Origin: Bdellovibrio svalbardensis
Lineage (GTDB): Bacteria; Bdellovibrionota; Bdellovibrionia; Bdellovibrionales; Bdellovibrionaceae
NCBI RefSeq assembly: GCF_029531655.1
Contig: NZ_JANRMI010000002.1
Span: 1-64,000 of the forward strand
Reading direction: 5' to 3'
Length of the DNA stretch: 64,000 bases
Part shown: positions 1-8,986 of the stretch, in pieces
Layout: the number at the start of each line of letters is the position of its first letter
How positions within the stretch are numbered: the first letter of the stretch is position 1
Made by a program: the position numbers and the translations under genes
Notes under the pieces: model-generated
Database searches by the model: none
What the model was told of the DNA's origin: nothing
What the model saw: only the letters and a program-made list of their open reading frames with translations

Positions 1-52
1 CATCTATCTCTGAGTGAGTGACGCTTTATTAAACTGAATTGTTGAAGATAAA

Positions 53-76
53 AGAACCCACACAACGGCGGGTTCT
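53..76 (-). terminator. Rho-independent terminator of the response regulator gene
   Basis: Read on the minus strand, arms AGAACCC and GGGTTCT close a 10-nt loop and are followed by a T run. It lies 27 bp past the stop of the regulator gene, so that gene is probably transcribed alone with no kinase downstream. Confidence 0.6.
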
Positions 77-102
77 ATGTGCATTAGCGAATTCTTATAA
101 GC

Positions 103-822
103 TCATGAAAGAGTCATACTATCTAGATTGATCCTGGGCGCGTTGGAAGACTCCGATTTAAGGATATATCCCACGCCTCTGACCGTATAGAGCATGCGTG
201 TGGGGAAATTGCGTTCCATCTTGGAGCGAAGTCGGCAGACTAAGACATCTACAATATTTGTTTGCGGATCGAAGTCATAGTTCCAAACTTCTTTGAGGAT
301 AGTTTGTTTACAGAGAATCTTATTGGGATTGCTCATCAGGAGGTCCAATAAGGCGAATTCATGAGAGAGTAAATCTAACTTCTTTTCACCACGGATCACA
401 TTGCGATTTAATCGATTCAATTTCAAATCTTGGAATATCAATTGAGTCACTTCAGAGATATTTTGCGAGCGCTTTAACAGATTTTTTACACGAATTTGAA
501 GTTCAGCTGTCGCAAAGGGTTTGGACAGATAGTCATCCGCTCCCAGATTCAAACCTTTTAAGCGATCATCAAGCTCGCGTAACGCGCTCAGAATTAGAAT
601 TGGCGCATGGATCTCTTTTTCCCGAAGAGATTTGGTAAAGGTATAACCATCCATATCAGGAAGCATCAGATCCAAAATGATAATATCGTAATTATTTGAA
701 ATGGCTCTTTCGTAGGCCTGTCGTCCATTGAATTCAATATCGACTGTTGCATCCATTTCAATAAGGCTTTGTTTTACTAGTGATGCAATTTCGTAGTCAT
801 CTTCTACTATCAAACATTTCAT
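103..822 (-). CDS. OmpR/PhoB-family response regulator
   Basis: A two-component DNA-binding regulator of 239 residues. The receiver domain (about 1-120) has the acidic pair D8-D9, phospho-acceptor D51 in LDLMLPDMDGY, S79 and K101 in the LSKPF motif. The C-terminal winged helix (about 130-230) ends with the typical YTVRGVGYIL wing. I start it at the ATG at 822, which follows a GAGGGGG ribosome site; an upstream in-frame ATG at 864 has none. A terminator follows directly and no histidine kinase lies alongside, so it looks like an orphan regulator. Its signal and targets cannot be read from the sequence. Confidence 0.92.
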   Translation of the reverse strand: MKCLIVEDDYEIASLVKQSLIEMDATVDIEFNGRQAYERAISNNYDIIILDLMLPDMDGYTFTKSLREKEIHAPILILSALRELDDRLKGLNLGADDYLSKPFATAELQIRVKNLLKRSQNISEVTQLIFQDLKLNRLNRNVIRGEKKLDLLSHEFALLDLLMSNPNKILCKQTILKEVWNYDFDPQTNIVDVLVCRLRSKMERNFPTRMLYTVRGVGYILKSESSNAPRINLDSMTLS

Positions 823-1087
823 ATTAACCCCCTCGAACTGTTTCGTGGACCGTAATGTATTCATAAGTTTTGTTTATTAACAAACTAATCTGATCGAGCT
901 TACCGCATTTTAATGTCAAACATTGCCAGGAAGAAACAAAGTATGAAGCCGAAGCTTTGCCAGTCTCAGTGAAATATTATTTTAGGCCCCTGTATGATCG
1001 TTCGCAAATTAAGGTAAATGCTATTGATACTTCTCCATCCTGGATGAAATAAATTTGAATTGAATTTCAAAAGCAAAGGAGGAGAAA

Positions 1088-2221
1088 TTGAATATTGAAA
1101 CACTCTCTCGGATTGATTCACAGGATTTTCTCAGTGAGATTCTGGGACGTGCCGGAATTGTGGTAAATGGCACCGCTTGTTCAGATATCAAAGTCCACAA
1201 TCCTAGATTCTATAACAGAGTTCTCGCACAAGGCTCCTTGGGGCTGGGTGACTCTTATGTAGAAGGCTGGTGGGACTGCGATGATCTAAGTCAGTTCTTC
1301 TTTCTTTTGCTGCGAGCAAAACTGGATGAGGAAGTGAATCCTGCATTGTTCTTGCTCCAATCATTGAAATCAAAAGTCTTAAATCTTTCGAGTCGGAACG
1401 ATCCCTTTTTGATTGGGGAGTTTCATTACGATCTGGGTGATGATCTTTATAAGGCCATGCTGGATGAAAAAATGATTTACACCTGTGGCTATTGGAAAGA
1501 CGCCAAGAACCTCGAAGAAGCTCAAGAAAGAAAGCTCCAACTTGTCTGCGATAAGCTTTCCATTCAACCAGGCATGCGAGTTTTGGATATTGGCTGTGGT
1601 TGGGGAGGGTTTCTAAAATACTGTGCAGAAAAGTATCAAGTGCAAGGTGTGGGGGTGACGGTTTCGGAAGAGCAGGCGGTCGTAGCCCGCAAAAACTGTC
1701 AAGGTCTGGATGTTGAGATCCTTCTGCAGGACTATCGTGAAGTCACAGGAAAGTTCGATCGAATTGTGTCTTTGGGCATGTTCGAGCATGTGGGAAAAAG
1801 AAGCTATCAAACCTTTTTCGAGAAAGCGGCTGATTGTTTGACCGATGATGGACTTTTCTTACTTCATACCATCGGCGGTAACAAATCCTCCAGCGGCACC
1901 GATCCATGGATCGAACGTCATATCTTTCCAAACTCAATGCTTCCATCGATCGCGCAAATAGGCCAGAGCATTGAAGACGTCTTTGTCATGGAAGATTGGC
2001 ACAACTTTGGAGTTGATTACGACAAGACACTGTTGGCATGGTATGAAAACTTCGACAGAAACTGGCCGGCGCTTTCGGGAAAGTATGAAAAGACATTCTA
2101 TCGCAAATGGAAGTACTATCTTCTTTGCTGTGCTGGATCGTTTCGCGCACGAAGCAATCAGCTGTGGCAGATTGTATTATCAAAGAATGGCGTCCTCGAG
2201 GGGTATAAAGGCATCCGGTAG
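1088..2221 (+). CDS. cfa: Cyclopropane-fatty-acyl-phospholipid synthase
   Basis: S-adenosylmethionine-dependent enzyme that adds a methylene bridge to double bonds of membrane phospholipid acyl chains. The 377 residues match the usual family length. The SAM-binding loop VLDIGCGWGG lies at 165-174, after an N-terminal family region, and the conserved FEHVG stretch follows. The start is TTG at 1088, supported by an AAGGAGGA ribosome site 4-5 nt upstream. It stands alone: the regulator upstream is divergent and a strong terminator follows at 2261. In other bacteria this gene is induced in stationary phase or stress; no such control is visible here. Confidence 0.95.
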   Translation: MNIETLSRIDSQDFLSEILGRAGIVVNGTACSDIKVHNPRFYNRVLAQGSLGLGDSYVEGWWDCDDLSQFFFLLLRAKLDEEVNPALFLLQSLKSKVLNLSSRNDPFLIGEFHYDLGDDLYKAMLDEKMIYTCGYWKDAKNLEEAQERKLQLVCDKLSIQPGMRVLDIGCGWGGFLKYCAEKYQVQGVGVTVSEEQAVVARKNCQGLDVEILLQDYREVTGKFDRIVSLGMFEHVGKRSYQTFFEKAADCLTDDGLFLLHTIGGNKSSSGTDPWIERHIFPNSMLPSIAQIGQSIEDVFVMEDWHNFGVDYDKTLLAWYENFDRNWPALSGKYEKTFYRKWKYYLLCCAGSFRARSNQLWQIVLSKNGVLEGYKGIR

Positions 2222-2260
2222 TGTTCAGCGTTTAATGAGATCACATGTAAAGTAGATAGA

Positions 2261-2288
2261 AAAAAGGCGGTCTTGTGACCGCCTTTTT
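2261..2288. terminator. Bidirectional Rho-independent terminator
   Basis: Perfect stem AAAAAGGCGGTC / GACCGCCTTTTT around a TTGT loop, with T runs on both strands. It sits between the convergent cfa gene and the secreted-protein gene ending at 2344 and can serve both. Confidence 0.9.
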
Positions 2289-2343
2289 CTTTGAGATAGC
2301 CCGCTCTTGTTTTGCAGCGGGCGTCTCGAGTAAATTTTCGTAT

Positions 2344-3639
2344 CTACTTGGAGATGTAGATGCGGAACAAAGTACCTTGTTCAGATAGAATCAAAAGATA
2401 CTTCATCATTGTTTCCTGATGGAAATGGGTAGGGTCGTTGTACTTGGTTTGGAACTCAACAATGAGTTGATATCTTTGCTCATTGTCCATTTGTTTAACT
2501 TCCTGAAGAAGCGCTTTTTCTGCCACAGCATAGGCCGCAAGGCTCATGTCTCTTTGAGTGGCTTTTAGAATGCTTTCAGGCTTGCTTGTGGTGTACGACT
2601 TATAATACTTGTTTCCTTCGGTATCTGCTGCGCGGAAGTCATAGTTCTTCGTAGCGAGCTCTCTACGATACTGTGCCGGAATCACTTTCCCGATTTCAGT
2701 GATCATCATTTCATAAAGCTTACCTGCGCGACTGTCTGATTTAACAGTTTCATACTTCTTTTGGAAGTCGAGGGCGATATTGATGAGACCTTCGCTGGTG
2801 ACGTTGCGGCAAGGTTGATCACTTTGAATGGATGTCAAAAGAGAGCTGAAAGTTTCAGTGGCCATGGTTTTGTAGCCCAATTCCAAAGCACTGCCTTCGC
2901 GACTCGCGTTATAGCGCTCTGTGAAGAAGTTCAAAAGAACCAAAGTGTATTCAGTAGACGCATAAGATGGCTTCCCAGATTTCAATGTTGTGATGAAGTA
3001 GTTCACGTACTTATTGAACTCTTGGATTGTATATTTCTCTTGGATGGATCCAGGAGCACTTCCTTCCACACGAGAAGCCCATTTTTGAACTGTGTCCAAT
3101 CCATCTTTAAGAATTGGGTCAATTTTTTGTTTGCATGAAAGCTCTTCACGTAAGGTAAGTTGAGGAGCTTCTTTACTTGAAACCGCTTTCACGTCAAGAG
3201 TCGCATCGCCTCCCATGGCTTCTGCCTTAATTTCAATCACCGCGATTATTGCATTCGGATTGAGATTTTCAGATACCAGGGCCGCGTCGGTGGCTGCGAC
3301 AGTGACATTGGTCAATGTCTTAACAGGGATGCGTTCATTCTTGTCCGTGACCAGAACAGTTTCGATAATTCGTACACGGCCGGCTTGGGGTTTTACTTTT
3401 AATTGTGTGAGAGGAATTGCTCGCGACAAATCCAGTCTATAGATGTCACCACCTGCCTGACGGGTGATAGAGCCAATTCGAGCGGAGCCTTCAAAAGAGG
3501 GTGCTGGCTCAACCGGTGGTGCAGCCAGAGCCTCAGTGACATTTTGATAAGAGGGACTTATCGTGTAGGCGTGAGCTATCCCCGCAGTTTGAAGCAATAG
3601 GACGGAAGTTAGAATTTTGTACATTGAATGACGATCCAT
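2344..3639 (-). CDS. Secreted protein of unknown function
   Basis: 431 residues. A signal peptide (core from MYKILTS, likely cut after AHA near residue 24) sends it to the periplasm or outside. Residues 45-160 look like a beta-sandwich (ITRQAGGDIYRLDL... VRIIETVLVTDKNE), possibly a carbohydrate-binding or discoidin-like fold; the rest is mostly helical and rich in Lys/Glu. I recognise no catalytic motif. The start at 3639 has AAAGGAATCGAA before it; the inner ATG at 3624 is an alternative. It is monocistronic, convergent with cfa and divergent from the heat-shock genes. Confidence 0.8.
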   Translation of the reverse strand: MDRHSMYKILTSVLLLQTAGIAHAYTISPSYQNVTEALAAPPVEPAPSFEGSARIGSITRQAGGDIYRLDLSRAIPLTQLKVKPQAGRVRIIETVLVTDKNERIPVKTLTNVTVAATDAALVSENLNPNAIIAVIEIKAEAMGGDATLDVKAVSSKEAPQLTLREELSCKQKIDPILKDGLDTVQKWASRVEGSAPGSIQEKYTIQEFNKYVNYFITTLKSGKPSYASTEYTLVLLNFFTERYNASREGSALELGYKTMATETFSSLLTSIQSDQPCRNVTSEGLINIALDFQKKYETVKSDSRAGKLYEMMITEIGKVIPAQYRRELATKNYDFRAADTEGNKYYKSYTTSKPESILKATQRDMSLAAYAVAEKALLQEVKQMDNEQRYQLIVEFQTKYNDPTHFHQETMMKYLLILSEQGTLFRIYISK

Positions 3640-3879
3640 TTCGATTCCTTTCTCTTGAATTATTAAGTCAGAAGCATTTTGCCTGAGCAGTGATTCTGAA
3701 CCTTAGTCTGGAAAAATCTCGAAGAAAAAAGAGCGAGTTGTTTAAAATCAGATGTCTTGGATTGTCATTTTGTACGCTAAATAACAGAACTGTAAATGAA
3801 TGCTAAATGTCAGGATGAACTGCAATCTGCAGTGGATTGCCTGTCTATATGTTGCGGCATAAGCGGTTTTCTTAAATAT

Positions 3880-3900
3880 TTGAAAATACTAAATTTTCAA
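3880..3900. promoter_or_regulatory. 8-bp inverted repeat, possible operator for hsp20
   Basis: TTGAAAAT-ACTAA-ATTTTCAA is a perfect inverted repeat with a 5-bp spacer, ending 18 bp before the -35-like CTTGAC box of the first hsp20 gene. The position fits an operator; the cognate protein is unknown. It is not a CIRCE element. Confidence 0.4.
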
Positions 3901-3918
3901 AAAATATTTCCAGTCGAA

Positions 3919-3945
3919 CTTGACGAGAAAAAAAGTGATCACATT
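3919..3945 (+). promoter_or_regulatory. Sigma32-like promoter of first hsp20
   Basis: CTTGAC, a 15-nt spacer, then CACATT, about 40 bp upstream of the ATG. This resembles the heat-shock consensus (CTTGAAA, then CCCATnT). The second hsp20 gene has the same pair of boxes (4682-4710), which strengthens the call. Confidence 0.45.
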
Positions 3946-3964
3946 TTTCTAAAAAATGAGGGCC

Positions 3965-3985
3965 AATTCCTAAAAAGGAGGAATT
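3965..3985 (+). promoter_or_regulatory. Hairpin masking the hsp20 ribosome binding site, candidate RNA thermometer
   Basis: AATTCCT (3965-3971) pairs perfectly with AGGAATT (3979-3985) across a 7-nt loop. The right arm contains the 3' part of the AAGGAGG ribosome site and ends right at the ATG (3986). A stem that weak could melt on warming and expose the site, as in known hsp20 RNA thermometers. This is inference from pairing alone. Confidence 0.45.
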
Positions 3986-4645
3986 ATGAATTTGTCCTTT
4001 AGAAAATTAATGATTCCCGCTGCGAGCGCTGTCGTCGGAGGCGTCGCTGTATTGGCAGTGTTAAAAATGAATCCAGCACTGCGCCTGAAACTTGAGGGCG
4101 ATTCTCACAAAGCACCAAAGATCGAATCTCCCACCGAGGACATTTTCGATCATAAAAACCGGTTCCGGAATAATTTCGACGGTTTCTTCGATGACGATAT
4201 TTTTGACCAAGAAGATCCATTCAGGCAGATGAAAAGAATGCGCGAGCAAATGGAAAAGCGAATGAGAAAGTTTGCTGGCGAAGATCAAACAAGAAGTAAT
4301 TCTTTTGAATCGTGGTTTTCGGATAAACTCGGTGGCGGCGGTACCTATGGCATCTCTAAAAGAGAAGACGATGGTTTTATTTACTACGACATCAGAATTA
4401 ATGATCTCAACCCAACATCTATTGATACAAAAGTTGAGAATGGGTACGTCACTATAACGGGGACCGTGGAGAAAAAGAATCAGGATATTGGAACCGATGA
4501 GACCGACAGAATATCTACTTTGCATTTCTATAAGTCGACATTCAATCGAACGTTCCCATTACCTGATAATGTAAATGCAGATAAAATGCAGATGACTCCT
4601 GAAAAAGACAAAATCGTACTGAAGTTCCCGAAGGTGAGTGTCTGA
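3986..4645 (+). CDS. Membrane-anchored small heat-shock protein (Hsp20/alpha-crystallin)
   Basis: 219 residues. The N-terminus carries a membrane segment (about 8-27, IPAASAVVGGVAVLAVLKM), followed by an acidic, Asp/Phe-rich linker with helix up to about 95 and a divergent alpha-crystallin domain from about 115 to the end (IYYDIRIND... VENGYVTITGTV). Small heat-shock proteins hold unfolding proteins without ATP; the anchor suggests this one acts at the inner membrane facing the periplasm, which is unusual. The ATG at 3986 follows AAGGAGG. It pairs with a second hsp20 gene 124 bp downstream that has its own promoter. Confidence 0.8.
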   Translation: MNLSFRKLMIPAASAVVGGVAVLAVLKMNPALRLKLEGDSHKAPKIESPTEDIFDHKNRFRNNFDGFFDDDIFDQEDPFRQMKRMREQMEKRMRKFAGEDQTRSNSFESWFSDKLGGGGTYGISKREDDGFIYYDIRINDLNPTSIDTKVENGYVTITGTVEKKNQDIGTDETDRISTLHFYKSTFNRTFPLPDNVNADKMQMTPEKDKIVLKFPKVSV

Positions 4646-4681
4646 CGGTGTACTTGATTTTGAAAAAAATAATTTGATCAA

Positions 4682-4710
4682 CTTGACAGAATATTTAAGC
4701 AGCACACATT
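4682..4710 (+). promoter_or_regulatory. Sigma32-like promoter of second hsp20
   Basis: CTTGAC followed 17 nt later by CACATT, about 60 bp before the ATG at 4770. It closely matches the boxes upstream of the first hsp20 gene, suggesting shared heat-shock control with independent initiation. Confidence 0.45.
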
Positions 4711-4769
4711 AAACACAGAACAACTTGAATTGGTTAAAAATTTATAACTACAACTATAGGAGGTACAAA

Positions 4770-5312
4770 ATGAGAATGTTAAGCCCACTATCAACAGACT
4801 GGACATGGTCACGTCGTAATTTATCTCCCGATCGTATGGTAGATGTTTTTAGCGATTTTGATCGGATTGTTGATGGTTTTTTGCGACCAACGTATGCAAG
4901 TACAGTGAATTTTCAACCAAGCTGCGATATCCATGAAAGCAAGGATCACTATTTGGTCAGCTTCGATATGCCAGGCGTAAGAAAAGAAGATATTAAAATT
5001 GAAGTGCAAGGTAATAACCTGGTTATTTCAGGCGAGCGCCAACGTGAAGTGAAGCAGCAAGATGGCGAGGCGACTCTTTACCATGAGCGTGCCTATGGAA
5101 AGTTCGAAAGAACCTTTGTTATGCCCACATCTATCAATCTTGAAAAAATCGAAGCTCATTATGAAAATGGCGTTTTGAATGTGGCTCTTCCTAAAGCCGA
5201 ATCTGCAAAAGGAAGAACTATTCAAATCCAAACGGGCCAAGATAGCATCTTCAGTAAACTTTTAGGTCCCAAGAAGGAAGCGAAAGAACTTAAGGACGTA
5301 AAAGTGTCTTAA
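4770..5312 (+). CDS. Small heat-shock protein Hsp20/IbpA family
   Basis: 180-residue ATP-independent holdase chaperone. The alpha-crystallin domain runs from about 50 to 145: FQPSCDIHESKDHYLVSFDMPGV at its start, then EVQGNNLVISGER, and the hallmark ENGVLNVALPK near the end. I start it at the ATG at 4770, directly after TAGGAGGTACAAA; a start at 4725 would add 15 residues without a ribosome site. A typical soluble Hsp20, unlike its membrane-anchored neighbour, so the pair may cover cytoplasm and envelope. Confidence 0.95.
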   Translation: MRMLSPLSTDWTWSRRNLSPDRMVDVFSDFDRIVDGFLRPTYASTVNFQPSCDIHESKDHYLVSFDMPGVRKEDIKIEVQGNNLVISGERQREVKQQDGEATLYHERAYGKFERTFVMPTSINLEKIEAHYENGVLNVALPKAESAKGRTIQIQTGQDSIFSKLLGPKKEAKELKDVKVS

Positions 5313-5353
5313 ATCCCATCCCCCCTCTAGGACTGTGATCCTAGGTATCCTAC

Positions 5354-5385
5354 AAGTGGCCACTCCAAAGATTGGATGGCCACTT
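5354..5385. terminator. Terminator-like hairpin between hsp20 and the ABC permease gene
   Basis: Perfect 9-bp stem AAGTGGCCA / TGGCCACTT with a 14-nt loop that can itself pair (TCC/GGA). It sits between convergent genes; T richness follows on the plus strand (TTTCTATTTCTC). Confidence 0.5.
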
Positions 5386-5386
5386 T

Positions 5387-8300
5387 CTATTTCTCTTCTT
5401 CCGCAGTCACCAGATTGTCGTCAGGAATTCGGTCAATCAACTTATTGATGGGATCCACGCCCGCTTTGGCGGGAAGTGTCGTGACCTGAATCTTGAATTC
5501 GTTCGCGCCTGATTTCACCAAGTGTTTTTTCAAGTAAAGAAAGTTGCCATCCTTGTCAGTGACGCCAATGTCGATCATGTCTTGCAAAGGAACTTCAGTT
5601 TCTTTGCCCAGCTCATCCGCGCGAAGTTTTTGGTTTTGTGTGGTGAGTGTCACCAAATATCCTTTGTCATTCTTTTTATAAGTCACTTTGCGGGTTTGAT
5701 TGTCCCACAAGGTGATTGTTTCAAAAAGATCTGTGATCAGATGTTTCTGCTCTGGCAAGGCGACCTTTTTAAAACGTTCAACCAATTCCACCGAACGGGT
5801 GAAGGGAGCATCTTGAAAACCAACGTCCTTGATGAAGTCACGAAGGACTTTATTCACAACCTCTTCGCCCAGATAGTCTTTTAAGGCATAGAACACAATG
5901 CTGCCCTTATTGTAGTGAATATAAGGCTGGTTTTCGTTGTAAGCCAAAGGAAGTTCTTTTTTGGTTTCGCTGCCGCGGCTTTTTAAATATTTATCCAGTT
6001 CATACTTTAAGAACTTACGCATTTTTAAGGGGCCGTATTCTTTCTCCATCACCATCAAAGCTGAATACTGAGCTAGCGATTCTGATAACATCGTCGCGCC
6101 CTGAACATTGCCGCCAATGACTTGATGAGCCCACCACTGATGGGCAATCTCGTGAGAGGTGACATAGAACGGGAAGTCGATCTCTGTAGGTTTCGAGTCA
6201 TCCACCTTCGCGATAAAGCCTATGGCTTCTGAATAGGGAATAGTGTTCGGGAAAGCCTGTGCAAACATTTGATAGCGCGGAAACTCCAAAATCCTGGCTT
6301 GTCGGAACTGATACGGAGAGAAGTTTACAGTGAAGTAATCGAAAGATTTTTTAATCGACTTCACCATGCGCTGCAGATCTTCAATGTGGCCCGGGTGGTA
6401 GTAGATTTCGATATTCACATCATTCCACTTGTCGCGCAGGACCTCATAGCGGGCTGACATGAAAGCAAAGAAATTCAAAATCGGTCGGTCCATTTTATAA
6501 TGGAAATAACGACGACCGCCTTCGTTCCATTCCTTTTGCAAGTAACCCGGAGCGATCGCGATCTGATCAGACGTCGTGCTGACCGTTGCTTCAAAATTAA
6601 TCCAAGTCGCCTCGGAACTGATATAAGTTTTATTCAAAGCTGTCAGATCTTTGATATCATTCATGCGTGGGCGTTCCGGCAGATTGTATTTCCGGCGAGT
6701 TTTGTCCTGTGCGATCTCTCCGCCATCGTTATAGCCCATCATGGGAATGAAGTCTGAGCCATAGAAGAAGCTGCCGTTTTCGACAATCTTTTTTGAGAAA
6801 TCAGAGTTTTGGAAACCCTTGGGGGACAGCTCGGCCTCATAGTGCAAAGTCACTTCGTCGCCGGGTTTCATTGGTTTCGCAAACTTATAAAGAGAAACTG
6901 GCAGGTCTGTATCTTTCTTAACTAATGTAGCCTCGTTGCTCCAAGCAAACTTCTGCACCTGGATTTGGTCGTTGAACGACATCAGGAATTCAGAAATATC
7001 TTCTTTCGTTTTATTTTTATATATCAAGGTCGCAGACGCTTTTAGCTGTTGAGTCTCGGGGTAGATGTCGGCCTTGACATTGACATCAATCAGTTCCGGC
7101 ATGGCCTTATGTTCATAAGACTTGTATCTGATTTCATAGTTTACCTGATCCTGCTCTTGCTGCTTTTGAGTCTTATAGATGTTCAGCACATTGGTGTTGT
7201 AGAAAATAAATCCACCTACTGAAGCCCAAGCCACCAGGCTTGAAGTCAGAACTGCCTTATGAGTTTTATTAATGCGTTGGAAAAATTCTTTCTGACGTTC
7301 TTTCCAAGTGAGGTTGGATCCACGGCGCCAGAAAAGCACCGTCAGGTCCGCCAAGGCGATATGGAATAGCCCCCAATACACTGCAAAGACAAAGAAAGGC
7401 CATGCAGTTGCACCATACTGATTCATATCAGAATAGAAAGCGTGAGGTAGAACCCCAATAAGGTACAGCTTGTGATCCAGGCCAAAACTGGGCAGCCAGA
7501 TCAAGGCGATATAATACAAAACCACAAACGAATGGCCGACGTACTTGTTCTTGGCAACACTTTGGATGAACAGGGCAAAGATGCAAGTCAGAATCTTGGC
7601 AGGAAGCCAATAGACAATGAGATGTTGGAAGTAAAGACCGAATTCGTACTTGTGATAGCCCTTAAAGGTTTGAATCAAAATACAGCAAAGGAAAATCACC
7701 ACAGCCAGGAAGACTTGAATTAAACTCAAGGACAAGAGTTTTGAAAGGTACAGGTAAAGATTAGAAACTGGTTTTGAATCCACCAGCTCGTTAAACTTAA
7801 GCTCGCGATCTTTCCAGACCAGTTCCCCGGCATAATAAGTCGTGATGATGATCACGAACAAACTAAAGGTGTTACTGACCACATCTAGCACGTGATAAGT
7901 CACGGGCAGGGTTTCAGTGCCATAGAATTTGCCGATCTCGCCGCTAATAGCAAAGATGTACAGCAATCCGCATAACAGAATCATCAAAAAGTAAACGTTC
8001 GAGAAAGCCTGCTTGAATTCCGAAACCGCAAGTCCCAAGAAGACTTTCCACGAGCTAGTTTTAGATTCCGCCTGAATCCGGCTGTAATCAATTTTCTCGT
8101 AGGCTTTCTCTTCAATCTCAAGAACCTTCTTTTTCTTCTTAGAAGCGGAAGGAGCCTTGAATGGATTGAATGAGATATACCCTACCAGCAAGAATACCAA
8201 ACCCACGGCAAACCAAAGCAGTCGGTTATAAAGCAGATACCCAGTTAGGGGAATGTTTTGGGTTGATTGCTCTGCCACGGACCAATAGCGAATCACTTGG

Positions 8301-8968
8301 GAAGTAGCTTCTAGGCCGAAGGGCTCAATGAGCGAAGCAACCAGTTTGTTTTCAAGATCACTGGTGAGATTTTGTGAAATCATCCAACCTGTAAACACGG
8401 CAATACTGGCCACATAAACCGGGGCCATTTTTTTTGCCAAAGACACGACTGAAATAAAGATCGCACCAAAGATCAAAATATTCGGGATTAATGAAAAGAA
8501 ATAGGGATTCAGGTAATAGCTCAGATGATTTGCACCCACCAAGCTTTGATCCACAAAGGGCATTAAGGTCGCAAGCCAAAGTCCAATCGCCAAAGACGAC
8601 AAAATCGCCAGCGATGCAATGGCCGAGGCCGAATAGCGAACGAAGAAATAGGTGAACTTACGAATCGGCGTGGCAAAAAGAATCTGTTGAAAGCCGGATT
8701 CAAAATCCTGGTTGATAGATTGTCCAAAAATAGGGGCGACCACCAAAAGTCCCAAGTAGCTTAAAAAACAAATCAGATAGCTCAAAACGACCGGACTGTT
8801 TAAGACAAGTTTATTTGAAAGTCCAAAGTTGACCACGACGCCTTTAAAGGCTCCTGCAAATGAGATCCCAATAAGAAAAGCCAAGCTCAAATAGACTAAA
8901 AAATAAATCAACGAAGACCAACGAAGCAGTCGGTTCTTAATCTCAAAGGCAAACAATGAAGCAAACAT
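5387..8968 (-). CDS. ABC transporter permease fused to M1-family aminopeptidase
   Basis: 1193 residues. Residues 1-280 and about 310-600 are two ABC-2-type membrane blocks of about six helices each. A Lys-rich linker near 275-285 (SASKKKKKVLEIEEK) separates them. From about 620 the protein is extracytoplasmic and carries an M1 metallopeptidase domain with zinc motif HEIAHQWW (939-946) and a conserved Glu 20 residues on (LSESLAQY). Such fusions are known in Bacteroidetes and elsewhere, with function mostly untested. The ATPase partner is immediately upstream (stop at 8987, start here at 8968, GGAG ribosome site). I infer export or membrane-coupled peptide processing; the substrate is unknown. 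Confidence 0.85.
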   Translation of the reverse strand: MFASLFAFEIKNRLLRWSSLIYFLVYLSLAFLIGISFAGAFKGVVVNFGLSNKLVLNSPVVLSYLICFLSYLGLLVVAPIFGQSINQDFESGFQQILFATPIRKFTYFFVRYSASAIASLAILSSLAIGLWLATLMPFVDQSLVGANHLSYYLNPYFFSLIPNILIFGAIFISVVSLAKKMAPVYVASIAVFTGWMISQNLTSDLENKLVASLIEPFGLEATSQVIRYWSVAEQSTQNIPLTGYLLYNRLLWFAVGLVFLLVGYISFNPFKAPSASKKKKKVLEIEEKAYEKIDYSRIQAESKTSSWKVFLGLAVSEFKQAFSNVYFLMILLCGLLYIFAISGEIGKFYGTETLPVTYHVLDVVSNTFSLFVIIITTYYAGELVWKDRELKFNELVDSKPVSNLYLYLSKLLSLSLIQVFLAVVIFLCCILIQTFKGYHKYEFGLYFQHLIVYWLPAKILTCIFALFIQSVAKNKYVGHSFVVLYYIALIWLPSFGLDHKLYLIGVLPHAFYSDMNQYGATAWPFFVFAVYWGLFHIALADLTVLFWRRGSNLTWKERQKEFFQRINKTHKAVLTSSLVAWASVGGFIFYNTNVLNIYKTQKQQEQDQVNYEIRYKSYEHKAMPELIDVNVKADIYPETQQLKASATLIYKNKTKEDISEFLMSFNDQIQVQKFAWSNEATLVKKDTDLPVSLYKFAKPMKPGDEVTLHYEAELSPKGFQNSDFSKKIVENGSFFYGSDFIPMMGYNDGGEIAQDKTRRKYNLPERPRMNDIKDLTALNKTYISSEATWINFEATVSTTSDQIAIAPGYLQKEWNEGGRRYFHYKMDRPILNFFAFMSARYEVLRDKWNDVNIEIYYHPGHIEDLQRMVKSIKKSFDYFTVNFSPYQFRQARILEFPRYQMFAQAFPNTIPYSEAIGFIAKVDDSKPTEIDFPFYVTSHEIAHQWWAHQVIGGNVQGATMLSESLAQYSALMVMEKEYGPLKMRKFLKYELDKYLKSRGSETKKELPLAYNENQPYIHYNKGSIVFYALKDYLGEEVVNKVLRDFIKDVGFQDAPFTRSVELVERFKKVALPEQKHLITDLFETITLWDNQTRKVTYKKNDKGYLVTLTTQNQKLRADELGKETEVPLQDMIDIGVTDKDGNFLYLKKHLVKSGANEFKIQVTTLPAKAGVDPINKLIDRIPDDNLVTAEEEK

Positions 8969-8986
8969 CTGAAAAAGCTCCGAACG

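Larger units (their letters stand above)
3640..3985. other. Gene-free divergent region upstream of hsp20
   Basis: AT-rich 346-bp region between the secreted protein and the first hsp20 gene. It holds a perfect 8-bp inverted repeat (3880-3900), a sigma32-like promoter (3919-3945) and a hairpin over the hsp20 ribosome site (3965-3985), listed separately. A 68-codon reading frame at 3796-4002 looks fortuitous. Confidence 0.6.

Noticed and set aside
3880-3945. CIRCE-type HrcA operator at hsp20
   Set aside because: The inverted repeat does not match TTAGCACTC-N9-GAGTGCTAA.
3796-4002. 68-codon reading frame upstream of hsp20
   Set aside because: No ribosome site, unlike-protein composition, and it runs through the hsp20 promoter, hairpin and start codon.
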